A DNA stretch of 59,140 nucleotides from Desulfosarcina sp. OttesenSCG-928-A07. Lineage in GTDB: Bacteria > Desulfobacterota > Desulfobacteria > Desulfobacterales > Desulfosarcinaceae. Position 1 is the first letter of the stretch; each line of letters starts with the position of its first letter. A program made the position numbers and the translations under genes. The DNA lies in assembly GCA_030267325.1 (NCBI GenBank), contig JAJDJS010000014.1, positions 1 to 59,140 of the forward strand, read 5' to 3'. Positions 1 through 9,300 of the stretch are shown here, piece after piece. Below the pieces are notes generated by a model that was not told the origin of the DNA, did no database searches, and saw only the letters and a program-made list of their open reading frames with translations.

Positions 1-226
1 TTTACAGGTTTTGCCCGCCATAACGTGCCTTGACGCCGGAAAATGTTGACTTCCAGCCCGTCCATGCCATAAAGATAGCCGGCTCAAACGGAAGATGCGC
101 TTCGTTTTTCCGTACCCTAATAAGAAAGCCGCCATGATCAACCCCGCGACAAGCCCCTTTTAAGATGCGTCTCTGTTTTCCCATCCGTAGGATCACCCCA
201 CCGGAACAAGGATGAAATCATAGAAC
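1..226. other. Upstream region, no supported gene
   Basis: No plus-strand frame stays open here. A reverse frame of about 64 codons runs off the window edge from position 196, but its product resembles no family I know and it has no clear ribosome binding site. The region probably holds the promoter or leader of the following membrane-complex operon, or the end of an intergenic stretch. I cannot pick out a convincing promoter. Confidence 0.4.
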
Positions 227-2188
227 ATGGCCTTTCCCCTTTTATCTGTATGGATCATGGTATCGGGCGGTTTTTTGGCGCTCCTGCTGCACGGGCGCTT
301 TTCCCTGATGAAATGGGTGGCGATGCTTTCCATGATCACAGGATGCGGCCTTGGAATGACCGATGCCCTGTCCCGCGCATTGTCTGACATTCCCTTTTTC
401 CTTTCCATCAACGGACCCAGCCCTTTTACGCTGGAATTTTCCATTGACGGACTGTCCGCGTTTTTTCTGGTGGTCATTTTCGGCATCTGTTTTCTGGCTG
501 CCATTTACAGCTTTCAGTATCAACGGGAATCCGCCGGCAGACTGAAAACCGCAACCAGCTATTTTTTCTTCAGTCTGCTGACCGCTGCCATGGTGATGGT
601 GGTCACCGCCGCCAATATGCTGACTTTTCTGCTGGCCTGGGAGATCATGTCCCTGTCCTCGTTTTTTCTGGTGATTCAGGATTACCAGTCTGAAAAAAAC
701 AGAAAAGCCGGCTACCTGTACTTTGTTTTTTCCCATGTGGGCGCCATGTTCATCATGGCCGCCTTTGGGCTGATGTATCACTACACCGGTTCCACGGCCT
801 TTGAAGCCGGGGGACTCACCCCATGGGCAAAGGGCCTGATCTTTGTGATGGCCTTTGTGGGATTCGGATCCAAAGCAGGCGTTTTCCCCTTTCATGTGTG
901 GCTGCCCCACGCCCATCCAGCGGCCCCGTCCCATATCTCGGCGGTGATGTCCGGCGTGATGATCAAAACCGGCATTTACGGGATGCTTCGCCTGTATCAG
1001 GTGCTGGACCCGCGTCTTCCCGGGCTGGCGGTCATGGTGATGATCGTGGGCGTTATCTCCGGTGTATTGGGCGTGGTCTACGCCCTGGGGCAAAACGACC
1101 TCAAACGGCTTCTGGCCTATTCCAGTATTGAAAACATCGGCATCATCCTCATCGGCATCGGCATCGGCATGATGGGAGTAGAAACCGAAAACCCAGTCAT
1201 GACCATCATGGGGTTTGCCGGCGGACTGCTGCACGTTCTGAACCACGCCTTGTTCAAATCTCTGCTCTTCATGGGGGCCGGCATGATCCTTCACAAAACC
1301 GGCATACACACCCTGGATGCCCTGGGCGGGGTGATGAAAAAAATGCCGATCACCGGCATCACCTTTCTGGTGGGCGCCCTTGCCATTTCCGGCCTGCCGC
1401 CCTTGAACGGCTTTGTCGGCGAATTTTTTATTTACAGGGGTGGTTTTTTGGGAATCGGAGACGATCTGTGGGTTTTTTCCTGCAGTCTGGTCGCCATTGT
1501 GGGACTGGCCCTCATCGGCGGGCTGGCCCTTGCCTGTTTTACCCGGGTGGTGGGCGTAGTGCTTCTGGGCGAGCCCCGAACCCCATCTTTTGCCGCCGCA
1601 AACGAAAGCGGCATGGCCATGCGGATTCCCATGGTGATACTGGCCGCAGGGTGCATGCTGATGGGTATTTTTCCAGGCCTTTTCATCGACATGGCGCATC
1701 TGGCAGTATCTGCCATGGGATATGACAACCTGTCCGGTCTTCCGGAAAAACCCGCCTGTCTGTGGTCCCTTGATCTCACACGGGCGAGTCTTTTTTTTAT
1801 TGCCGCAGTGCTGGCGGTTCTGGCCATTCGAAAAATCATCTGCCATGCAAAAAAACCTGTCCGCCGGAGCTGCACCTGGGGGTGCGGATTTACCCGGCCC
1901 ACACCGCGCATGCAGTATACAGGAACTTCCTATGCTGCTTCCATCCTGGATTTTTTCAGGCCCGTAGCGCCCCTTTCAGAAAAAGAGACACCGGTTTCAG
2001 GGCTTTTTCCCAAGCCCGCCAGCTACCACAGCCATGTCTGGGATATCGTGGAGATCGGCCTTTATATGTGGGTGGTCAAACCTGTCATGGTGGTCTTTGA
2101 TAAATTGCGTTGGATCCAGCACGGGGATATTCATCTTTATATTGGCTATATTCTGCTGGCCATTGTGGTGCTGCTCTTTTTTGTCTGA
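227..2188 (+). CDS. HyfB-like proton-translocating membrane subunit (NuoL/MrpA family)
   Basis: A 653-residue, very hydrophobic protein of the Proton_antipo_M family, like HyfB/HycC and NuoL. It should form an antiporter-like, ion-pumping subunit of an inner-membrane complex. Family hallmarks are visible: a membrane glutamate in LLAWEIMSL (about E139), a lysine in FGSKAG (about K216), the loop HVWLPHAHPAAPSHISA, and the LAYSSIENIG motif. It is the first gene of a six-gene operon and its end overlaps the region just before the next start. The operon order (B, C, E, F, G, I) matches hydrogenase-4 and related complexes. Whether it pumps H+ or Na+ cannot be told from sequence alone. The ATG start is the first in frame and lies a little way after a weak AAGGA-like stretch. 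Confidence 0.9.
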   Translation: MAFPLLSVWIMVSGGFLALLLHGRFSLMKWVAMLSMITGCGLGMTDALSRALSDIPFFLSINGPSPFTLEFSIDGLSAFFLVVIFGICFLAAIYSFQYQRESAGRLKTATSYFFFSLLTAAMVMVVTAANMLTFLLAWEIMSLSSFFLVIQDYQSEKNRKAGYLYFVFSHVGAMFIMAAFGLMYHYTGSTAFEAGGLTPWAKGLIFVMAFVGFGSKAGVFPFHVWLPHAHPAAPSHISAVMSGVMIKTGIYGMLRLYQVLDPRLPGLAVMVMIVGVISGVLGVVYALGQNDLKRLLAYSSIENIGIILIGIGIGMMGVETENPVMTIMGFAGGLLHVLNHALFKSLLFMGAGMILHKTGIHTLDALGGVMKKMPITGITFLVGALAISGLPPLNGFVGEFFIYRGGFLGIGDDLWVFSCSLVAIVGLALIGGLALACFTRVVGVVLLGEPRTPSFAAANESGMAMRIPMVILAAGCMLMGIFPGLFIDMAHLAVSAMGYDNLSGLPEKPACLWSLDLTRASLFFIAAVLAVLAIRKIICHAKKPVRRSCTWGCGFTRPTPRMQYTGTSYAASILDFFRPVAPLSEKETPVSGLFPKPASYHSHVWDIVEIGLYMWVVKPVMVVFDKLRWIQHGDIHLYIGYILLAIVVLLFFV

Positions 2189-2219
2189 TGTTCGTGTTGG
2201 GGTCCATGGGAGCCGACAT

Positions 2220-3140
2220 ATGGTTGAATCGATTGCATTGTGGGTGTTGGCGCTGGTATCCGCGCCTCTTTTTGCCGGTGTGATTTTAAAGGTCAAAGCC
2301 TTTTTCGGTGGCCGAAAAGGATCGCCGGTCCTGATTCATTATTACACCCTGCAAAAGCTCTTCAGAAAAGGGTCGGTTTACAGCCACAGCACCACCTTTA
2401 TGTTCAGGCTGGGGCCTGTGATTTCCCTTGCCGTGGCTGCGACCACCCTTTTCTTTCTGCCCATGGCCGGGCACAGGCCGGTTATTTCATTTAACGGCGA
2501 TGTTATTTTTGTGCTGTATATTCTGGGTCTTTCCCGTTTTTTTACCATTTGTGCGGCCATGGACACCGCATCGCCCTTTGAAGGTATGGGCGCGGCCCGG
2601 GAAGCTTATTTTCCCATCATCTGCGAAGCCAGCATGTTCATGATCCTGATTCTCTTCTACCGGCTGACCCATCTGCTGAGTTTTGACGGGTACTTGTCCG
2701 GGGAAAACCCGCTCATCCTCTGGAAAACTGCCGGTCCCATCCTGATTTTTGTGGTGATGTCCCTGTTCATTATTCTTCTCACAGAAAATTCCCGTGTTCC
2801 GGTGGATGATCCGGCCACCCATCTGGAACTGACCATGATTCACGAAGTCATGGTCCTGGACCACAGCGGCCCGGACCTGGGACTGATTGAACTGGGATCG
2901 GTTTTGAAACTGTTTTTTTATTCCGCCATTATTGCCCGGCTGATTTTTCCCTTTGAAACCGGCGTCCTTGTCTTGAATCTGATCCTTTTCTATACCGGCA
3001 TCCTTGTTGTGACCACAGTCATTGGCGTTGTGGAGTCGGTCATGGCCCGTTACCGTATGGACCGGGTGCCCAAATTTCTTCTGACCGCCTTTTCCCTTGC
3101 CTTTTTCGCCACCATCATCACCCTGGAGTTTTTGCGATGA
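2220..3140 (+). CDS. HyfC-like membrane subunit (NuoH family)
   Basis: A 306-residue membrane protein of the NuoH/HycD/HyfC family, which joins the iron-sulfur arm to the ion-pumping subunits. The family motif around residues 190-220 is clear: ENSRVPVDDPATHLELTM followed by an HEVMVLDHSG stretch, very close to HycD-type proteins. The frame is open further upstream, but those codons overlap the previous gene out of phase and encode nothing family-like. The start at MVESIALWVL gives the expected N-terminal membrane helix and a usual length. The stop overlaps the start of the next gene (ATGA), which shows translational coupling. Confidence 0.9.
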   Translation: MVESIALWVLALVSAPLFAGVILKVKAFFGGRKGSPVLIHYYTLQKLFRKGSVYSHSTTFMFRLGPVISLAVAATTLFFLPMAGHRPVISFNGDVIFVLYILGLSRFFTICAAMDTASPFEGMGAAREAYFPIICEASMFMILILFYRLTHLLSFDGYLSGENPLILWKTAGPILIFVVMSLFIILLTENSRVPVDDPATHLELTMIHEVMVLDHSGPDLGLIELGSVLKLFFYSAIIARLIFPFETGVLVLNLILFYTGILVVTTVIGVVESVMARYRMDRVPKFLLTAFSLAFFATIITLEFLR

Positions 3141-3778
3141 TTCATCCGGTGGATACCATGCTGGCCTTGGCACTTTTGTCGATTCTTTTTTCTTTTGGTT
3201 CCAGCCGCCTGCCGTCCCTTATCAAGGTTGTGGGGTTTCAGGGGATTGTGGTCTGTATTGTACCCCTTTTTCTCGGTCATGGGCTGTCCCCGGAATCGGT
3301 TGTTTTTTCCATTGCCGCCCTTTGCATCCGAGGCATCCTCATACCGGTCTGCATTTATGTGGCGATCCGGAAAGCGGCAATCACACGCGAAGTGAAACCC
3401 ATTGTGGGGTTTCATGCCTCCATTTTTTTCGGACTGATCCTGATGGTCGGCGCCACCATGGCCAGTCACCGGTTTGATGTGGCTGCCGATCACATCAGCC
3501 GTCTTTTCCTGCCAACAGCCATTTCCCTTCTGGGTGCGGGAATGTTTCTGCTCATGGCCAGACGCAACGCCATTGCCATGGTGCTGGGATATATGGTGCT
3601 GGAAAACGGCATTTACCTGGTGGGGTGCGCTTTTTCCCAGCGGGTCAGCCACATCACGGAATTCGGTATCCTGCTGGACATCCTGGCCGGTGTCATGATT
3701 ATGGCCGTTATTCTGCGGAATATGAAAACAACCTTTAACGATCTGGATACCGACCGGCTGAGAACCCTCAAGGAATAA
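3137..3778 (+). CDS. HyfE-like membrane subunit
   Basis: A 213-residue, strongly hydrophobic protein whose size, position and C-terminal half match HyfE, the hydrogenase-4 membrane subunit related to NuoK. The segment around GYMVLENGIYLVG and the following ILLDILAGVMIMAVI helix look NuoK-like, with a conserved membrane glutamate in the first of these. It overlaps the preceding gene by four bases and is followed by the HyfF-like gene after a 42-base gap. It should lie between the NuoH-like and antiporter-like subunits in the membrane arm. It is assigned mainly by context plus the NuoK-like segment. Confidence 0.85.
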   Translation: MIHPVDTMLALALLSILFSFGSSRLPSLIKVVGFQGIVVCIVPLFLGHGLSPESVVFSIAALCIRGILIPVCIYVAIRKAAITREVKPIVGFHASIFFGLILMVGATMASHRFDVAADHISRLFLPTAISLLGAGMFLLMARRNAIAMVLGYMVLENGIYLVGCAFSQRVSHITEFGILLDILAGVMIMAVILRNMKTTFNDLDTDRLRTLKE

Positions 3779-3820
3779 TTTTTGCCGGTGACGATTTGAT
3801 CCTCCCCAACAGGTGGCCGC

Positions 3821-5248
3821 ATGCTTGAAATGATCTTTCTGGTTCCTTTTATCATAGGCATCACCGCCTTTTTTCTTCCACGGACCATCAACCGATTGCT
3901 GCTGGTGCTGACCGGCATGGTTCATCTTTTTCTTTCAGTGGCAATCTGGGTGAACAGTCCGGCGGCTTTTTTTCCGGCCTTTTTTGCCGTGAGTCCCGAA
4001 GGAACGCTTTCCCTTCTGGTGATTTCCCTGCTGTTTTTTCTGATTTCCGTGTACACCCTGACCTATATCAAGGAAACGCCCATCCCTAAGGAAAAGATAT
4101 TCATCGGATTTTTGCTGTTGTTTCTTTCCACCATGTCTATGGCCACCTTGTCGGACCACATCATGGTGTTGTGGATTGCCATTGAAGCCACCACCCTGGC
4201 CAGCGCGCCCCTGATCTACACCCATCACACCGTATCAGCCCTTGAAGCCACCTGGAAATATGTACTGATCTGTTCGGTGGGTATCGCCATGGCCCTTCTG
4301 GGATCAATTCTGCTCAGCGTTTCCCTGGATGCCGGAAAGGTAAATGCGGCCATCTCTTTTTCCGGTCTGGTGGCGGTTGCCCAAAGCCTGGACCCCCGGT
4401 GGCTCAAGGCGGGATTTGTTTTTATTCTGGTGGGATACGGCACCAAGATGGGACTTGCGCCCATGCACACCTGGCTTCCCGACGCCCACAGCGAAGCACC
4501 GAGTCCGGTTTCCGCCCTGCTTTCCGGGGTTCTGCTCAACTGCGCCTATCTGGGAATTTTCAAAACCAGCAAAATCATGCACGCGGCAGGCCTTTCGGAC
4601 TTTTCAGGGCCAATTCTCATTATTTTCGGCCTGATTTCCATTATCGGGGCCGCCACCTTCATTCTCCGGCAAACTGAATACAAACGGATGCTGGCCTATT
4701 CCAGTATCGAAAACATGGGCATCATTGCCGTGGGCACCGGCATCGGGGGCTTTGCGGCGTATGGGGCCATCATCTGTCTCATCCACCACAGTCTGATCAA
4801 ATCCAGCCTGTTTCTCACTTCGGGCAATATCCTTCTGGGGTCCGGCACCCGCCTGATTGAAAAGGTAAATGGTTTGGCTAACCGCGCGCCAAAAAATTTT
4901 GTGGCGTTTTTCGGCGGTTTTATCGCCATTTCCGGATTTCCGCCCTTTGGTCTGTTTTTGGGGAAAGTGATCATCCTCATCACGGCGCTGAAAGCCGGTC
5001 ACTTTATCGCCGCCGGCATTTTTATCTTCAGCCTGTGTGTGATTTTTGCGGGTCTGGCCAACAGCGTCATGCGCATGTCCTTTCATCCGGCTGATCCGTC
5101 GCTACCGAAAAACATTCCTGAACACATCGGACTGCTCTGGCCCCAGTACACCCTTCTGGCCGCATCCATCATCCTTTGTTTCTGGATGCCGGCCTCGCTT
5201 CAGGAGACCCTTGTTCAGGCAGCCTCAACCATTGGGGGAGGATTTTGA
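3821..5248 (+). CDS. HyfF-like antiporter subunit (NuoN/NuoM family)
   Basis: A 475-residue membrane protein of the Proton_antipo_M family and the second antiporter-like subunit of the complex. It shows the usual charged residues: a glutamate in LWIAIEATTL (about E122), a lysine in YGTKMGLAP (about K209), the loop MHTWLPDAHSEAPSPVSA, and an LAYSSIENMG motif shared with the HyfB-like subunit. Having two antiporter modules suggests that more than one ion is moved per redox cycle. The stop shares a base with the ATG of the next gene (TGATG), so the two are probably translationally coupled. Confidence 0.9.
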   Translation: MLEMIFLVPFIIGITAFFLPRTINRLLLVLTGMVHLFLSVAIWVNSPAAFFPAFFAVSPEGTLSLLVISLLFFLISVYTLTYIKETPIPKEKIFIGFLLLFLSTMSMATLSDHIMVLWIAIEATTLASAPLIYTHHTVSALEATWKYVLICSVGIAMALLGSILLSVSLDAGKVNAAISFSGLVAVAQSLDPRWLKAGFVFILVGYGTKMGLAPMHTWLPDAHSEAPSPVSALLSGVLLNCAYLGIFKTSKIMHAAGLSDFSGPILIIFGLISIIGAATFILRQTEYKRMLAYSSIENMGIIAVGTGIGGFAAYGAIICLIHHSLIKSSLFLTSGNILLGSGTRLIEKVNGLANRAPKNFVAFFGGFIAISGFPPFGLFLGKVIILITALKAGHFIAAGIFIFSLCVIFAGLANSVMRMSFHPADPSLPKNIPEHIGLLWPQYTLLAASIILCFWMPASLQETLVQAASTIGGGF

Positions 5249-6765
5249 TGGCAATGGAGTTGATGCCCATTTCAAATGGGGTGGCGGTTTCCCGAAAAAA
5301 AGTCCCCCACCTTTCCTTCCGTGATTTTGCGGACCAAACCATTCAGATGGTCTCTGACGGCGGAAAGGTGGTTCAGTTTTTTGCCTACCCGGATGAAGGA
5401 GGAAAAGTCCGGCTGATGACAGTGCTGCGGAAATCCGGTGATCTTTTTGCGGCCGGCTGTGATGCACCGGATGTCTACCCTGCCCTTTCCGCAGAGGCGA
5501 CTTGCTTTCACCTGTTTGAACGGGAAATCGCCGAGCAGTACGGGATTCGGCCAGACGGCCATCCCTGGCTGAAAATGGTCCGTTACCATGCCAATTACAG
5601 GGGGGTGACCGATGTTTTCGGAAATGACTATGCGGAAGATATTCCCGGACGTTACCCTTATTATACAGTCTCGGGAGAAGGCGTTCACGAAGTGGCGGTG
5701 GGTCCGGTTCATGCCGGCGTGATTGAGCCCGGCCATTTCCGATTCAACTGCATCGGCGAACGGGTGCTGAACCTTGAAATTCAGCTGGGATACCAGCATC
5801 GGGGCATTGAACCGCTGCTGACCACGGTGGATCCCAAGCGTCTTTCCGCCATCACGGAAAACATTGCCGGCGACACCACCATCGGCCACAGCCTTTGCCA
5901 TGCCCAGGCCATGGAAGCCCTCATGGGTCTTGTGCCGGATGACGGGGCCCAGACCCTCCGGACCCTTTCCCTGGAATTGGAACGCCTTGCCAACCATGTG
6001 GGCGACCTGGGGGCCATCAGTGGGGATGTGGCCTTTCTGCCGCCGGCCAACTACTGCGGCCGGATGCGGGGCGATTTTCTCAACATGACATTGCTTATCT
6101 GCGGGAACCGGTTTGGAAAGGGGCTGGTGCGTGCCGGCGGCGTGCGGTTTTCACTGACAGAGGACCTCCGCCACGAACTTGCCGGGCGCCTTGGAGAGCT
6201 GAAGCCCCAGGTTCGGCATGTGCTGTCCCTTTTGATGAACACGCCCAGTGTACGGGCCCGGCTTGAAGACTGCGGCCGAGTGAGCTTTGAAGATGCCGAC
6301 AACCTGGGACTGGTGGGACCAGCTGGCCGGGCGTGCGGTCATCCCTATGATGTACGACGGGTTTTCCCCACCGCCGGGTATACGCGCCTGGATATTCCCG
6401 AATATTCGGAGTCCACGGGCGATGTCTGGGCCCGGGTCAGTGTCCGGTGCCAGGAGGTGCTGCAATCCATCGGCATTGTTGAATCTTTGCTGGAAACAGC
6501 GGTTGACACCACTCCGGTCCACACTTTACCCAAAATCGGGATTGCAGCGGACAGTCTGGTTGTCACACTGAATGAAGCCTGGCGGGGCGAGGCGTCCCAC
6601 TGCATTCTGACCGACTCGGCCGGCCGTCTTCTGCGGTACAAAATCAAAGACCCGTCGTTCCACAACTGGCATGGACTTTCCATGGCGTTAAGAAATACGG
6701 GGATCTCGGATTTTCCGCTGAACAACAAAAGCCACAACCTTTCCTACTGCGGGTTTGATGTGTAG
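5248..6765 (+). CDS. HyfG/NuoCD-like large subunit without NiFe ligands
   Basis: A 505-residue fusion of a NuoC-like N-terminal domain (about residues 1-150) and a NuoD/hydrogenase large-subunit domain. The frame is open further upstream, but the ATG overlapping the previous stop is the logical start. The NuoD-type motif GYQHRGIEPLL is present (H184, R185). The two motifs that hold nickel and iron in true [NiFe] hydrogenases are missing. Where HycE has the CGIC motif, this protein reads ENIAGDTTIGHS (residues 204-215), with alanine and threonine replacing the cysteines. The C-terminus ends LSYCGFDV with no DPCxxC motif. It therefore should not activate H2. This fits the Ehr (energy-converting hydrogenase-related) group, whose substrate is unknown. 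Confidence 0.88.
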   Translation: MAMELMPISNGVAVSRKKVPHLSFRDFADQTIQMVSDGGKVVQFFAYPDEGGKVRLMTVLRKSGDLFAAGCDAPDVYPALSAEATCFHLFEREIAEQYGIRPDGHPWLKMVRYHANYRGVTDVFGNDYAEDIPGRYPYYTVSGEGVHEVAVGPVHAGVIEPGHFRFNCIGERVLNLEIQLGYQHRGIEPLLTTVDPKRLSAITENIAGDTTIGHSLCHAQAMEALMGLVPDDGAQTLRTLSLELERLANHVGDLGAISGDVAFLPPANYCGRMRGDFLNMTLLICGNRFGKGLVRAGGVRFSLTEDLRHELAGRLGELKPQVRHVLSLLMNTPSVRARLEDCGRVSFEDADNLGLVGPAGRACGHPYDVRRVFPTAGYTRLDIPEYSESTGDVWARVSVRCQEVLQSIGIVESLLETAVDTTPVHTLPKIGIAADSLVVTLNEAWRGEASHCILTDSAGRLLRYKIKDPSFHNWHGLSMALRNTGISDFPLNNKSHNLSYCGFDV

Positions 6766-6828
6766 GGAAGGCTCACCATACAGTATCGTCAATAGAGACA
6801 TAGCTTTTTTCTGAAAGACAAAACAGTT

Positions 6829-7572
6829 ATGCTGAGCATCCTGAAAAACCGATTTGAGCAGGGATACCGAACATCCGGATATCCCAAAACCCCTGTCTGT
6901 CTGCCGGCCCGGTACCGGGGACGACCGGAACTTAATATGGACGCGCCTGTGGATGTGATCCATGCCTGCGCCGATGTCTGCCCCCAGGAGGCCATCGACC
7001 CTGTCGCAAAAACCCTGGACATGGGCCGCTGTATGTTCTGCGGAGACTGCGAGCGAATCGCAGACGGCCGGTTTGTGCGGTTTACCCAAAATTACGAGAT
7101 CGCCGTGGCAAAAAAAACCGATCTGGTCACAAAGGGAACGCTGCCCGATCTGGCCCGCCATGCCAAACAACACTTCAAAAAATACTTTGGCCGATCCCTT
7201 CAACTGCGTCAGGTTTCCGCTGGCGGCTGCAATGCCTGTGAGGCGGACCTCAACGTACTGTCCACCCCTTTTTTTGACTTGGCCCGGTTCGGCATCAATT
7301 TTGTGGCATCCCCCCGCCACGCCGACGGAATGGTGGTGACCGGTCCGGTTTCCCGGAACATGAAAACCGCGCTGCTCCAGACTTACGAGGCCATCCCTGA
7401 GCCCAAAGTGGTCATTGCCGCAGGATGCTGCGCCTTGTCCGGCGGACCGTTTCAGGGAAGCCCGGAAATCACCGAGGGACTGGACCGGCTGCTTCCTGTG
7501 GATCTCTTTATTCCCGGATGTCCCCCCCATCCCATGACCCATCTTCACGCCCTGCTTTCGTTTTTCAAATAA
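6829..7572 (+). CDS. HyfI/NuoB-like small subunit with N-terminal ferredoxin domain
   Basis: A 247-residue protein and the last gene of the complex operon. Its C-terminal part (about residues 120-247) is NuoB-like, with GGCNACEADL, GCCALSGG and PGCPPHP supplying the four cysteines of the cluster next to the active site. Ahead of it is a ferredoxin-like region with DVCPQEAI and GRCMFCGDC. Only one full set of four cysteines can be made there: the CxxCxxC of the second motif plus the CP of the first. That predicts a single [4Fe-4S] cluster instead of the two of HyfH/NuoI. No separate HyfH-like gene is present, so this fusion may replace it. Confidence 0.87.
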   Translation: MLSILKNRFEQGYRTSGYPKTPVCLPARYRGRPELNMDAPVDVIHACADVCPQEAIDPVAKTLDMGRCMFCGDCERIADGRFVRFTQNYEIAVAKKTDLVTKGTLPDLARHAKQHFKKYFGRSLQLRQVSAGGCNACEADLNVLSTPFFDLARFGINFVASPRHADGMVVTGPVSRNMKTALLQTYEAIPEPKVVIAAGCCALSGGPFQGSPEITEGLDRLLPVDLFIPGCPPHPMTHLHALLSFFK

Positions 7573-7936
7573 CGCCGCCCCCGGTTGATGTTTCAAGTTT
7601 GACCGCAAAAGAGTCAAAACAAGTCATTTTGTTTTTTGCGATTTATGCCTTTTCACCCTTCCCGCAAACCCGGTTCATCCGGTTTGTCCACCCAATATCA
7701 GAACGTCCCTAGACAGAACCGTTTTTACATTCTGTCAAAAGACCCGACAGCGCCTGTTTTTCCCTTTTCTCTGAATTGCTTCAAAAATGCTTTGATATTC
7801 TGATAATCACTTGTTATTTGTAAAATTCAAATTATTTTCATGCACCTCTTTAAATGGCATATCACTTGCTGCTTTATTTTCATTTTCGGAAAAATAAGGG
7901 AGTGTTTCCCCGACCTGCCTTCAAAAGGAGCCCCGG
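7573..7936. other. Intergenic region before the stress-protein cluster
   Basis: This 364-base stretch separates the complex operon from the uspA-like gene and becomes AT-rich towards its right end. It contains a 7-bp inverted repeat (GACAGAA at 7712-7718, TTCTGTC at 7730-7736) that lacks a T-tract. The AT-rich segment at about 7780-7850 is the likely promoter zone for the next gene, but no box pair is good enough to call. The ribosome binding site AAAAGGAG lies just before 7937. Confidence 0.4.
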
Positions 7937-8416
7937 ATGACACAGACGTTTAAAATTCTCGCCGCTGTTGACCTTTCCGATTATTCCGATACCACTGTCC
8001 GTTACAGCCTTGCCATTGCCAAAAAAATGAGTGCGGATCTGATACTGGTCAACGTGATTAATCAGCGGGATCTGGACATCGTTCGCAGAGCCATGGTGGG
8101 GTATGATTCATTTTCCTTTGACGACTATCTGGAGGAACAGATCAAGGATCGGCGAATGCGAATGACCGCTCTCTTGGAAAACGCCGGCAGGGAAAACATC
8201 AGGTGCCGTTTCATTGTAAAAGACGGTATCCCCTATCAGAAGATTCTTGAAACCGTCACCACCGAAGGCGCCGATCTTCTGGTCGTCAGCACCAAGGGCC
8301 GGAGCAATCTGGCAGATGTGATGGTCGGTTCGACGGCAAGCAAACTGTTCCGTCAGTCGCCCATCCCCATGGTCTCCATTCCCGCAACCTATATTCATCC
8401 GTCATGGCTGCTTTAG
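7937..8416 (+). CDS. Universal stress protein UspA family
   Basis: A 159-residue cytoplasmic protein of the Usp fold. The N-terminus KILAAVDLSDYSD carries the conserved aspartate after the first strand. Near the C-terminus, GRSNLADVMVGST matches the G-x9-G-S/T part of the ATP-binding motif of nucleotide-binding Usps. The first glycine of the longer G-x2-G motif is a serine (STKG), so binding is likely but not certain. It opens a run of genes (Usp, CBS/ACT, receiver, SLC13 transporter, sensor kinase) that probably work together as a transporter and its energy or stress sensors. An AAAAGGAG ribosome binding site precedes the ATG. Confidence 0.9.
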   Translation: MTQTFKILAAVDLSDYSDTTVRYSLAIAKKMSADLILVNVINQRDLDIVRRAMVGYDSFSFDDYLEEQIKDRRMRMTALLENAGRENIRCRFIVKDGIPYQKILETVTTEGADLLVVSTKGRSNLADVMVGSTASKLFRQSPIPMVSIPATYIHPSWLL

Positions 8417-8476
8417 GGTGGAAGCTGATTGTGGAATCTTTTTCATTCAAGCGTTTATCACTAAGGAGAGATGCGC

Positions 8477-9163
8477 ATGCTGACCCAATACTGGATGAGC
8501 AAGCCCGCCATTACCCTTGAAAAAACAGCGCTCCTGAAAAAGGCCGCTGCACAGATGCGGGAAAAACGTATCCGGATGCTGCCTGTGACGGATTGTGGCA
8601 AATTGTGCGGTATTATCACGGATGGAGAGATTAAAAAGGTCCTGCAGCCGGATGATTCCGGGCCGAATGCCTACATGCCGGGCCGCTGGATTCCGGACAT
8701 TGCGGTTTCCGATGTCATGACAAAAGATGTGCTGTGCGCCCATCCGGACTGGACCATCGAAGAGGTCGCGGACCTGTTGCTGCTGAACAAAATTTCCGGC
8801 GCGCCGGTGGTGGATGATGCCGGAACGATTATAGGCGTCATCACCCAGTCCGACATCTTCAAATCCACCCTTTATCTGACCGGACTGCGGCAGAGGGGGG
8901 TTCATCTGGCCCTGGTTCTGGAGGACACACCGGGTTCAATTATGGAAATCGTCAATATTATCCGGCAGTTCGACGGCCGGATGGCCAGTATTTTGTCAAC
9001 CTACGACCGAGCGCCCAACCAATACCGAAATGTTTATCTCCGGTTTTACAATGTGTCCAGGGATCGTATGGATCAGATGCTCGATATTCTTCGGGGGAAA
9101 GCCAAATTGCGGTATCTGGTGGATCATCGGGAAAATCGCCGTGTCATTTTTGCATCAACCTGA
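8477..9163 (+). CDS. CBS domain pair with C-terminal ACT-like domain
   Basis: A protein of 228 residues from the chosen start. Two CBS domains occupy about residues 1-140; MTKDVLCAHPDWTIEEVADL and GVITQSDIFK mark the second. An ACT-like domain (GVHLALVLEDTPGSIMEIVN) follows. This layout is like AcuB-type regulators that sense adenine nucleotides or small ligands. An ATG six bases earlier (8471) lies only two bases from the AAGGAG ribosome binding site at 8463-8468, whereas 8477 sits at the usual distance, so 8477 is preferred. It probably senses cell energy or ligand state for the nearby transporter, which is an inference from position. Confidence 0.85.
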   Translation: MLTQYWMSKPAITLEKTALLKKAAAQMREKRIRMLPVTDCGKLCGIITDGEIKKVLQPDDSGPNAYMPGRWIPDIAVSDVMTKDVLCAHPDWTIEEVADLLLLNKISGAPVVDDAGTIIGVITQSDIFKSTLYLTGLRQRGVHLALVLEDTPGSIMEIVNIIRQFDGRMASILSTYDRAPNQYRNVYLRFYNVSRDRMDQMLDILRGKAKLRYLVDHRENRRVIFAST

Positions 9164-9300
9164 TCCGCAGGATCACCCTTGAAGCCATAAGGCCAAACCA
9201 AGCCTGTTTGCACGATTTGTTTTCTTTTTTTGGGGGAAACCCCGGTGTGTGCTGTCACGCGGCCATACCTTGAAATGGTGAAAGCACGGAAAGAGCAACA

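Noticed and set aside
2..196. Minus-strand partial gene at the left edge
   Set aside because: It is short, cut by the window edge, resembles no family and has no clear ribosome binding site.
242..1846. Long minus-strand open frame of 534 codons
   Set aside because: It lies wholly opposite the HyfB-like gene, is rich in His, Gly and Gln as expected of an antisense shadow, and matches no family.
5248..7572. [NiFe] hydrogenase catalytic subunits
   Set aside because: All NiFe-binding cysteines of the large subunit are missing, so a hydrogenase function is not supported despite the operon order.
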